This document shows positions 14,965 through 21,658 of a stretch of DNA of 21,658 bases, in pieces. Each line of letters opens with the position of its first letter. Within the stretch, counting starts at the first letter, position 1. The notes below the pieces were generated by a model, which saw only the letters and a list, made by a program, of their open reading frames with translations, was not told where the DNA came from and searched no databases. The DNA comes from Lachnospiraceae bacterium (GTDB lineage Bacteria > Bacillota > Clostridia > Lachnospirales > Lachnospiraceae). A program made the translations under genes and the position numbers. Where the stretch lies: the NCBI GenBank assembly GCA_009774215.1, contig VSNH01000216.1, positions 1 through 21,658 on the forward strand, given 5' to 3'.

Positions 14965-16179
14965 ATGCCAGATCAGAATAAGAATAAGGAGCAGTCCGTC
15001 TTTTCCCGGACAGCCTCCGCTGCAGGCGCCGCAAAAAGCGCCATAAAGACAGGAAAAGCCATTGCCGGTGCAGCCAAAGGCGCTGCCGCCGGTCCTTACG
15101 GGATGCTTGCTGCAGGGCTGTGGGAAAACAGGAAAGTGATCGGGAAGGTACTGGCCGCCCTTGGTGCGCTGCTGCTGATCCCCGTCCTGTTTATCCTGAT
15201 GCTCCCCTCCCTAATCTTTGGGAACTCCGGGCTGGATGATGCCGCCGGCGATGTACTGAATGACAATACCCTCATCATGGAGAACATTGCGGAGGCGGAA
15301 ACCTCCATTGAAGCCATCCTTCGGGAAAAACATGACAAGCTACTAAAAAAGATAGAACGGGAAGCCGGTTCCCTCAGTTCTGACTGTGAATACAGCATTA
15401 CGGATGATTTTTCAGACCGCATTATATACGAAAGCGCTCTGGTCATTTCCCAGTTCTGCGCCTCGCAGGAAGACTACCGTGAGATCAACCTTGCGAAACT
15501 GGAGCGGCTGCTCCGCGATAACACGGACGGCATCTTTTCCTACACCGTCCAGGTCACGGACTATGAGAAAACAGATGAGGAAACCGGGGAAACCCGCACC
15601 ATACACCATTATGAATACACGGTGGAATACGCAGGCGACAGCTACTACGCCGAAAATGTATTCCACCTTACCGATGAACAGATGCGGACGGCAGAGGAAT
15701 ACGCTGCCAACCTGCACCTGTTTTTATTTGACACGGTTTATCTGGTGGAAATCAACCCTGACCTGATACCGGGGGAAACCGGAAACAAAGCCGTGGACCT
15801 TGCGCTGACAAAGCTCGGCACGCCTTACAGCCAGGAGAAACGGGATCAGGAAGGGTACTTTGACTGTAGTTCTTTCACCTACTGGGTATACAGCCAGTTG
15901 GGGATATACCTGCAGCATGGCGGCTCCAACACGGCGGCGGCACAGGCAAGGTACATTACGGAGAACAACCTTGCCATATCCTATGACAGCCTTGCCCCCG
16001 GAGACCTGATCTTCTATTCCTTTGAAGTCAACAACCGTTACCTGAATGTCAGCCATGTGGCGATCTATGCGGGAAACGGCTATGTGGTGGATGCCTCCTT
16101 TTCCAAGAAAAAGGTGGTCTACCGCCCCATTTACAGTACCGGCAGCATTGTCCTGTGCGGCAGACCTTATACAGAGTAA
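14965..16179 (+). CDS. NlpC/P60 (C40) cell-wall hydrolase of the transfer apparatus
   Basis: A 404-residue protein with an Ala-rich cytoplasmic N-terminus, one membrane helix at about 62-86, and a long extracellular linker rich in charged residues. A C-terminal NlpC/P60 endopeptidase domain covers about 275-404. Catalytic Cys301 is seen in YFDCSSFTYW and His364 in VSHVAIYAG. Such enzymes open peptidoglycan so that the mating channel can cross the wall, the VirB1-equivalent role in Gram-positive systems. Its ATG follows the previous stop directly (TAAATG), so the genes are coupled; the SD lies inside the preceding gene (AAAGGA). Confidence 0.9.
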   Translation: MPDQNKNKEQSVFSRTASAAGAAKSAIKTGKAIAGAAKGAAAGPYGMLAAGLWENRKVIGKVLAALGALLLIPVLFILMLPSLIFGNSGLDDAAGDVLNDNTLIMENIAEAETSIEAILREKHDKLLKKIEREAGSLSSDCEYSITDDFSDRIIYESALVISQFCASQEDYREINLAKLERLLRDNTDGIFSYTVQVTDYEKTDEETGETRTIHHYEYTVEYAGDSYYAENVFHLTDEQMRTAEEYAANLHLFLFDTVYLVEINPDLIPGETGNKAVDLALTKLGTPYSQEKRDQEGYFDCSSFTYWVYSQLGIYLQHGGSNTAAAQARYITENNLAISYDSLAPGDLIFYSFEVNNRYLNVSHVAIYAGNGYVVDASFSKKKVVYRPIYSTGSIVLCGRPYTE

Positions 16180-16260
16180 ACAAACAGAATGAGTATCGGC
16201 GGAAACGGGCATCCACATGCCCATCCGCCATAACCAAGAATATAGGAGGTGCATCGCAGA

Positions 16261-19260
16261 ATGTCCATGCGACACGAAGAAAACGACATATACATCATCC
16301 CGCCGAATTTCATTGATACCGGAACGGTGTTCGGCGGAACCATCAAGCTCAGGAACGCGGCTGAGGCGCTGATCCTCTCGCTGCTCATTGGTTTCCCGGT
16401 ATTCCATATCCCGGCAACGCTGACAACAAAGATCATTGTCGCCTGCCTGACCGTACTTCCGGCAGCCCTGTTCGCCATCATCAGCATTAACGGGGAAAGC
16501 TTAAGCTCCTTTGTCATCAACTTTTTTGTATACCTGAAAAACCGCCGCATTGTGGGACTTCAGGAGGAAACATGTGAAACACCGGCAAGGGAAAAAACTT
16601 CCGGGAAAGCAAAGAAAGCAAAGAAACCCAGGCCGGAAAAGAAAGTAAAGCCCAAAAAAGAAGACTATGCCGAGGAGTTCGGGCAGTTTAAGGAGCGCCG
16701 GCGGGCAAAACAGGCAGCGGATGAGGCATCTGGGAAACACCAGAATAAGAAACGGGGCGTCTCCCAGATCAGGGAGCGTATGCGGGAGGAGCCGGAACCG
16801 GAACTGATAAACCCTTCCGCCTCCTACCTCCCCATCCGGAAGATTGAAAACGGCATCATCTACACAAAAGACCGCCGCTATGTGAAGATCATCGAGGTCA
16901 TCCCCATCAACTTCCTGCTGCGGAGCGCAAGTGAACAGCGTAACATCATCTATTCCTTTATCAGCTACCTAAAGATAAGCCCGGTAAAGCTCCAGTTCAA
17001 GGTCCTTACCAGACGCGCCGACATCAATAAGCACCTGGAAACCCTGCGGGAAGAAATGCGCACGGAAACGGACGAGCGTTGCCTTGCACTGCAGCATGAT
17101 TATGAAAACCTGATCCGGCGGATCGGCTCAAGGGAAGCCATCACAAGGCGCTTTTTCATCATCTTTGAGTACGAACCGTTTTCCGCCAACAGGGGAAATG
17201 AGGAAAGCGACGCCATCTCCGCCCTCACGACTGCGGTACGGACGGCTAAGACCTACCTCCAGCAATGCGGGAATGAACTTCTTGTCCCTGACAATGAGGA
17301 TGAGATGGCGGCGGAGGTGTTTTACAGCATCCTAAACCGTAAGACCAGCGTAGCAAAGCCTTTGAGTGTGCGCGTCAACGAGGTCATCGGGCAGTATATC
17401 AATGCAGGCAGGCGGGATGAGATCGGCAATATTCCCGCCATGGAATTTATCGCGCCGGAGACCATCGACTATACCCACGGCAATTATGTCATCATGGACG
17501 GCACCTACCATACCTACCTTTTAGTGCCTTCCGGGGGCTACCGCCCGCAGGTCTGCGCCGGCTGGATCTCCCTCCTTGTCAATGCAGGCGAGGGGATTGA
17601 CGTGGATATTTTCTTTGACCGCCAGCCCAAAGACCGCATCCAGCAGAAGCTCGGACAGCAGCTAAGGATCAACCGCTCCAAGATCAAGGACACTTCAGAT
17701 ACCAACTCGGACTTTGACGATCTGGACAGCGCCATCCGCTCCGGCTATTTCCTGAAGGAAGGACTTGCAAACAACGAGGATTTCTATTACATGAACATCC
17801 TCATCACCATAACGGCAGACAGCCTTGAGGAACTGGAGTGGCGTACCAACGAGATGAAAAAACTGATGCTCTCCCAGGACATGGAGGCGGTGTCCTGCCA
17901 CTTCCGGGAGGAACAGGCGCTGCTCTCCGCCCTGCCGCTGGTATCGCTGGAGAAAAAACTGTTTGAGCGCTCCAAGCGCAATATCCTGACGGGCAGCGTG
18001 GCAAGCTGTTATCCCTTTACATCCTTTGAGATGTGCGATGACAACGGCATCCTTTTAGGGGTAAACAAGCACAACAACTCCCTGATCATCGTGGATATTT
18101 TTAATTCCCGCGTCTACAAGAACGCAAACATGGCGATCCTCGGAACCTCCGGCGCAGGCAAGACCTTCACCATGCAGCTCATGGCGCTGCGGATGCGCCG
18201 CAGGAACATACAGGTATTCATCATCGCCCCCTTAAAAGGGCATGAGTTCCACCGGGCCTGCAGCAACATCGGCGGGGAGTTCATCCAGATTTCCCCCGCC
18301 TCCAGAAACTGTATCAACATCATGGAGATCCGGAAGGTGGATTCCTCCGCCAATGACATCTTGGACGGCCCACAGACGGAAAAATCGGAACTGGCGGCAA
18401 AAATACAGCGGCTCCATATCTTCTTTTCCCTGCTGATTCCGGACATGACGCATGAGGAACGGCAGCTTCTGGACGAGACGCTGATACAGACCTATAACCA
18501 GAAGGGTATCACCCACAACAATGAGAGCCTGCCTGATCCGGACTGCCCGGAGAGATACCGGGAAATGCCGGTGCTGGAGGATGTTTTCAATATCCTGAAG
18601 GGGAACCCTGACACCAAGCGCCTTGCGAACATTATGAACCGTCTGGTACACGGCTCCGCTTCCACCTTCAACCAGCAGACCAATGTGAACCTTGACAACA
18701 AATATACGGTGCTGGATATTTCCGAGCTGACCGGCGACCTGCTGACAGTGGGCATGTTTGTTGCGCTGGACTATGTGTGGGACAAGGCGAAGGAAGACCG
18801 TACCGTGGAAAAAGCCATTTTCATTGACGAGACATGGCAGCTCATCGGCGCGGCGTCCAACCGTCTTGCGGCAGAGTTCGTGCTGGAAATTTTCAAGATC
18901 ATCCGTGGGTACGGCGGCTCCGCCATCTGCGCCACACAGGACTTAAACGACTTCTTTGCGCTGGAGGACGGCAAATACGGCAAGGGCATTATCAATAATT
19001 CCAAGACCAAGATCGTCTTAAACCTTGAGGACGAGGAGGCCATGCGTGTGCAGTCCATCCTGCACCTGTCCGAAGCGGAAACAATGGCGGTCACCCACTT
19101 TGAGCGGGGCAACGGCTTGATCTCCACCAACAACAATAACGTCACCGTGGAGTTTAAGGCATCGGAACTGGAAAAGGAACTGATTACCACGGACCGCAAT
19201 GAGCTGAAAAAGCTACTGGAAAAGGAAAGGCAGCGCAGACAGATGGGCGAAGCAGTCTAA
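16261..19260 (+). CDS. PrgI-VirB4 fusion, conjugation ATPase
   Basis: A 999-residue protein. The first 90 residues are PrgI-like (YIIPPNFIDTGTVFGGTIKLR with two hydrophobic helices at about 36-55 and 60-80). A Lys/Glu-rich linker follows (about 100-180), then a VirB4/TraE-type ATPase. Walker A GTSGAGKT lies near residue 628 and Walker B AIFIDETW near 853. The protein powers pilus or channel assembly and substrate transfer at the membrane. AGGAGG at 16244-16249 is spaced for the ATG at 16261; a GTG at 16249 overlaps the SD and is not used. The gene ends the transfer operon. Confidence 0.92.
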   Translation: MSMRHEENDIYIIPPNFIDTGTVFGGTIKLRNAAEALILSLLIGFPVFHIPATLTTKIIVACLTVLPAALFAIISINGESLSSFVINFFVYLKNRRIVGLQEETCETPAREKTSGKAKKAKKPRPEKKVKPKKEDYAEEFGQFKERRRAKQAADEASGKHQNKKRGVSQIRERMREEPEPELINPSASYLPIRKIENGIIYTKDRRYVKIIEVIPINFLLRSASEQRNIIYSFISYLKISPVKLQFKVLTRRADINKHLETLREEMRTETDERCLALQHDYENLIRRIGSREAITRRFFIIFEYEPFSANRGNEESDAISALTTAVRTAKTYLQQCGNELLVPDNEDEMAAEVFYSILNRKTSVAKPLSVRVNEVIGQYINAGRRDEIGNIPAMEFIAPETIDYTHGNYVIMDGTYHTYLLVPSGGYRPQVCAGWISLLVNAGEGIDVDIFFDRQPKDRIQQKLGQQLRINRSKIKDTSDTNSDFDDLDSAIRSGYFLKEGLANNEDFYYMNILITITADSLEELEWRTNEMKKLMLSQDMEAVSCHFREEQALLSALPLVSLEKKLFERSKRNILTGSVASCYPFTSFEMCDDNGILLGVNKHNNSLIIVDIFNSRVYKNANMAILGTSGAGKTFTMQLMALRMRRRNIQVFIIAPLKGHEFHRACSNIGGEFIQISPASRNCINIMEIRKVDSSANDILDGPQTEKSELAAKIQRLHIFFSLLIPDMTHEERQLLDETLIQTYNQKGITHNNESLPDPDCPERYREMPVLEDVFNILKGNPDTKRLANIMNRLVHGSASTFNQQTNVNLDNKYTVLDISELTGDLLTVGMFVALDYVWDKAKEDRTVEKAIFIDETWQLIGAASNRLAAEFVLEIFKIIRGYGGSAICATQDLNDFFALEDGKYGKGIINNSKTKIVLNLEDEEAMRVQSILHLSEAETMAVTHFERGNGLISTNNNNVTVEFKASELEKELITTDRNELKKLLEKERQRRQMGEAV

Positions 19261-19264
19261 TGCG

Positions 19265-19433
19265 TACATTTTACATACAGTTTACGCACAAAAAAGATAT
19301 GGGGACTGACAGCAGGCAGGTATAAGTATGCTTTAAGTACGGTTTACGCAAAGACTGCCTGTTTCCTGCCTCACCCATCGTTTTGTAAGTACGGTTTATG
19401 TAATCTCTACTTACAGTTTCTTCCTATTATAAT
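19265..19433 (+). promoter_or_regulatory. Intergenic control region with five 13-bp repeats
   Basis: A 13-bp motif near TACRGTTTACGCA occurs at 19265-19277 (divergent), 19276-19288, 19338-19350, 19390-19402 and 19412-19424 (half-conserved). The start-to-start steps of 11, 62, 52 and 22 bp are close to whole helical turns. TATAAT at 19428-19433 is a likely -10 for the next operon, though no good -35 was found, as expected for an activated promoter. The TTACGCA core is shared with the transfer promoter at 12677, suggesting one regulator for both. Confidence 0.55.
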
Positions 19434-19489
19434 ACAACCATTACCTGTGGTGGAAACCATGATGCCGCAGGAACAAAGGAGGCTGTCCC

Positions 19490-20029
19490 ATGCAGCACAG
19501 AAACCAACAGCAGGAAAGCCACCTGCCGGAAATCATCCGGCTGCTTTCCACATACCACGCCCTCAGCCGCATGCAGCTTGAGGCGTTTTACCCGGAACTA
19601 CCGCAGCAGAAGCTGCTCCTGCTCCTTAAAAAGCTGGAAAAGACCGGGCGGCTTACCCTTGTGCCGGAAAGGAATCTTGTCCTGCACACCGGAGACAGTG
19701 TTCCAAACCCTTCCACCCTTGCCGCCTTCTGGGTGCTTTTAGATTTCCGGGAGGACATTACCTACCATACAGCCAGTGATTTTCCGGTAACACTGACCTT
19801 TTACACCCAGTCGGATGCCTATGATGTCATCCACATACCGGAGGAAAAAGAGATGCTTATGAACCATGCGCTTTCCGCATACAAGGAGGATTCGCCCCGC
19901 CGCATAGCCGTCGTGGATGACGCGGGGCAGATACCGCTCCTTGACTTTCCCGGCATTGCCGCTTTCTGTACGGTCATGCCTGACGGAAAGGTGCAGTATT
20001 ACAGAAAACAAGGAGTTACAGATACTTAA
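19490..20029 (+). CDS. DUF5697-like protein of conjugative elements
   Basis: A 179-residue protein. The first 60 residues form a winged-helix-like fold (LPEIIRLLSTYHALSRMQLEAF ... LLLLLKKLEKTGRLTL), and the rest is an alpha/beta domain without clear catalytic motif. I recognise it as resembling DUF5697, seen beside transfer genes in Firmicute integrative elements; function is unknown. AAAGGAGG stands eight bases before the ATG. Its TAA overlaps the ATG of the next gene by one base (TAATG), so both are translated together. Confidence 0.65.
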   Translation: MQHRNQQQESHLPEIIRLLSTYHALSRMQLEAFYPELPQQKLLLLLKKLEKTGRLTLVPERNLVLHTGDSVPNPSTLAAFWVLLDFREDITYHTASDFPVTLTFYTQSDAYDVIHIPEEKEMLMNHALSAYKEDSPRRIAVVDDAGQIPLLDFPGIAAFCTVMPDGKVQYYRKQGVTDT

Positions 20030-20688
20030 TGGACCGAAATACTTTATCATCCCGCCTTGCGCGGATCGGGGACGAACTCCCCCGGCTGTCAAACACCTTA
20101 AATGCCATGGCAGCCAACACCGGCAGTTACGGAAAAAACTATGAGGAGCTGAGCCTGGATGCTGCCAGACGCGCGGAACGGATCGCCTGTTCCCTGCGCA
20201 ACCTCATCTATGCCGCAGACCTTGTGCCGAAACCCGTCCTCATGGATGCGGCAGCCAAGATACACGGCATTTCCATAAAGCATACACAGGACTGCGTGGA
20301 GATCACCCTGCCCGGCCTGATGCCGAAACGGAACAAACGGGTCAATACCACCTTCCTGACTGATCCGCTGTATGCGATGCTTGAGGCTTACACAAAGGAA
20401 CATGATCTCCCGCACTTTAAGGAATGCGTGGTCTGCTTTTCCCATGTGTTTGATAAGAACCTTTCCGACAGGAGAGTGAGGGACTACGACAACCTTGAGT
20501 GCAAACAGCTTTTGGATACCGTGGCAGGTTTCCTGATGACCGATGACAGCGGGCTGTTCTGCGACGCCTACCACACCACGGAATTTGGGGAACGAGACTG
20601 CACCATACTCGCCGTCATGGAAAAAAGCCGTTTCCCCGGATGGCTGAAAGAACGGGAGGACAGGGAAAAAAGCATATCGGATTTTTAA
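20029..20688 (+). CDS. DUF6100-like protein of conjugative elements
   Basis: A 219-residue protein. A helical N-terminal half (about 1-65) is followed by an alpha/beta region with Cys residues (ECVVCFSHVF, near 133-142). It resembles DUF6100, which regularly follows the preceding gene in related elements. No enzymatic motif or membrane helix is visible. It shares its start with the stop of the previous gene. Function unknown; co-conservation with the transfer module suggests a role in transfer or its control. Confidence 0.6.
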   Translation: MDRNTLSSRLARIGDELPRLSNTLNAMAANTGSYGKNYEELSLDAARRAERIACSLRNLIYAADLVPKPVLMDAAAKIHGISIKHTQDCVEITLPGLMPKRNKRVNTTFLTDPLYAMLEAYTKEHDLPHFKECVVCFSHVFDKNLSDRRVRDYDNLECKQLLDTVAGFLMTDDSGLFCDAYHTTEFGERDCTILAVMEKSRFPGWLKEREDREKSISDF

Positions 20689-20829
20689 GCGTTTTTTGAA
20701 GATAAAATCCAACTATGGTAAAACTTTCGCCAAACCGCCTGTTTACAGGCAGAAAGTAAGCCTGCCGCCTGCCGGATTTTACCGGAGATGCAGGCGTGTA
20801 CGGTAAAAATTTGGAAAGGAGGCACACCA

Positions 20830-21658
20830 ATGGATACTTCGACCAGCGCATACCGGCTGATGGAGCTTATTGCCATTTCCGGGGAGTGCAGCCCCCGCGT
20901 ACTGGCGCATCTGCACCTGAGTACCAGCTATGGGTAAAAACTCATCACCCGGCTCAAAAAAGAGGGCTGTATCAAAACCCACTATAAGGACGGGCTGCGG
21001 GGATACAGGCTGACAGGCAGGGGGAAAAAGCTCCTTCTGGGAGAAAACCCCGCCCGTTTCGCCTTTTACCTCTCCGGCAGTTCCGACACCAACCGCCCCC
21101 GCAGCGATTTCCCACGGAGGCACAGGCTCCAGCAGGCATCCATTGCCTATGCCATGCTTCAGGGTGCCGGCGTGGAGATATACCGGGACAGGAAGGCGCC
21201 ACTGTTCCAGCCGGGAACCGGGCAGAAGGCGCCCTGCAGTATGACACTGCCCGCCTTCTACCATTCCCGTGAGGTCAAGGAACTTGGGGCGGAAGCCGTA
21301 AAGATCAACAATTCCAGAACCACCGGCATCCTGCTCGCCCCGGAGTGCATCTATGCCGTATTCTGCACAGGCGGCACACTGATGAAATGGGAATACCGGA
21401 CGGAACTGAAGGTAAAGGCACTGCTCTCCTACCATGCCAGCCGGGGAATCCTCTCCGGTTCAGGCGACGGTCCCCGTTACCATCCGGATACCCCGGTCAA
21501 GGCGCTCCTCATCGGGGAAGGCATGGATACGGCACTGAAGATGATGGAAAGCACGGGCGGTTTCCAGAAAAGCTACTTCTATCTGGATTCCAGCTTCGAC
21601 TATTTCCATTACATACCGGATGACGACGCAGGGATGACCCTCTCACTTATACACAACT
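20830..21658 (+). pseudogene. Winged-helix gene with in-frame TAA, cut by window end
   Basis: From the ATG at 20830 (AAAGGAGG eight bases upstream) the frame reads a winged-helix start (SAYRLMELIAISGECSPRVL). It hits TAA at 20935-20937, codon 36, inside what should be the recognition helix region. The same frame then stays open for over 700 bases to the window end, with coherent protein (KLITRLKKEGCIKTHYKDG, RGYRLTGRGKKLLL). A single substitution explains this. The product resembles replication-relaxation or MobP-like winged-helix proteins of such elements, but that is uncertain. No good restart codon with SD lies soon after the stop. Confidence 0.7.

Noticed and set aside
15724..16407. A 227-residue minus-strand frame opposite the NlpC/P60 and VirB4 genes.
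   Set aside because: It spans the ends of two convincing plus-strand genes and looks like codon-bias shadow.
19300..19380. GCAGGCAG...CTGCCTGT pairing after the VirB4 gene as a terminator.
   Set aside because: The loop is about 40 bases and no T-run follows the stem directly.
20098..20712. A 204-residue minus-strand frame opposite the DUF6100-like gene.
   Set aside because: It is antisense to a coupled gene pair and has no family features.
1..21658. CRISPR arrays, tRNA or rRNA genes.
   Set aside because: No regularly spaced direct repeats and no tRNA- or rRNA-like sequence recognised.

Overview
The window looks like the accessory genome of a gut Clostridia-type Firmicute, most probably Lachnospiraceae-like. 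The evidence is strong AGGAGG-type ribosome binding sites, several TTG starts, and Gram-positive conjugation families (PrgI/VirB4, NlpC/P60 transfer hydrolase, DUF5697- and DUF6100-like proteins). No rRNA, tRNA or CRISPR array was seen. Almost everything belongs to integrated mobile DNA.

Region 1 (1-4.6 kb) is the end of a small integrative element. A leftward operon encodes an Xis-like HTH protein, a tyrosine integrase, a ribbon-helix-helix MobC-like protein and a RepA-like AAA ATPase. It diverges from an XRE repressor gene, with three dyad operators placed over the two promoters. A MerR/TipAS regulator with a classic 19-bp-spacer promoter follows and ends in a clear terminator.

Region 2 (4.7-6.5 kb) starts the control block of a second, larger conjugative element: a winged-helix protein (TTG start, behind a terminator-like hairpin) and an ArpU/RinA-like protein.

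Region 3 (6.58-12.62 kb) is AT-rich cargo and the most interesting part. A XerC/D-like recombinase gene runs into the first of two perfect 44-bp inverted repeats (7495-7538 and 12532-12575). The 5-kb segment between them holds two tail-to-tail genes, each starting just inside a repeat: a class III PLP aminotransferase and a 1164-residue SIR2-STAND protein of the kind used in NAD-depleting anti-phage defence. A near-consensus promoter lies just outside the right repeat and points inward. The layout predicts a site-specific DNA inversion that swaps which gene is read from the fixed right promoter and which follows the recombinase gene. The recombinase stop codon and an SD-like AAGGAG lie inside the repeat, so both survive inversion.

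Region 4 (12.65-21.66 kb) is the GC-richer transfer module: a promoter with phased repeats, two leader terminators, a VirB2-like small membrane protein, a VirB6/TrbL-like protein, a signal-peptide protein, an NlpC/P60 hydrolase and a PrgI-VirB4 fusion. After a repeat-studded intergenic region come DUF5697-like and DUF6100-like genes, then a winged-helix gene interrupted by an in-frame TAA and cut by the window end.
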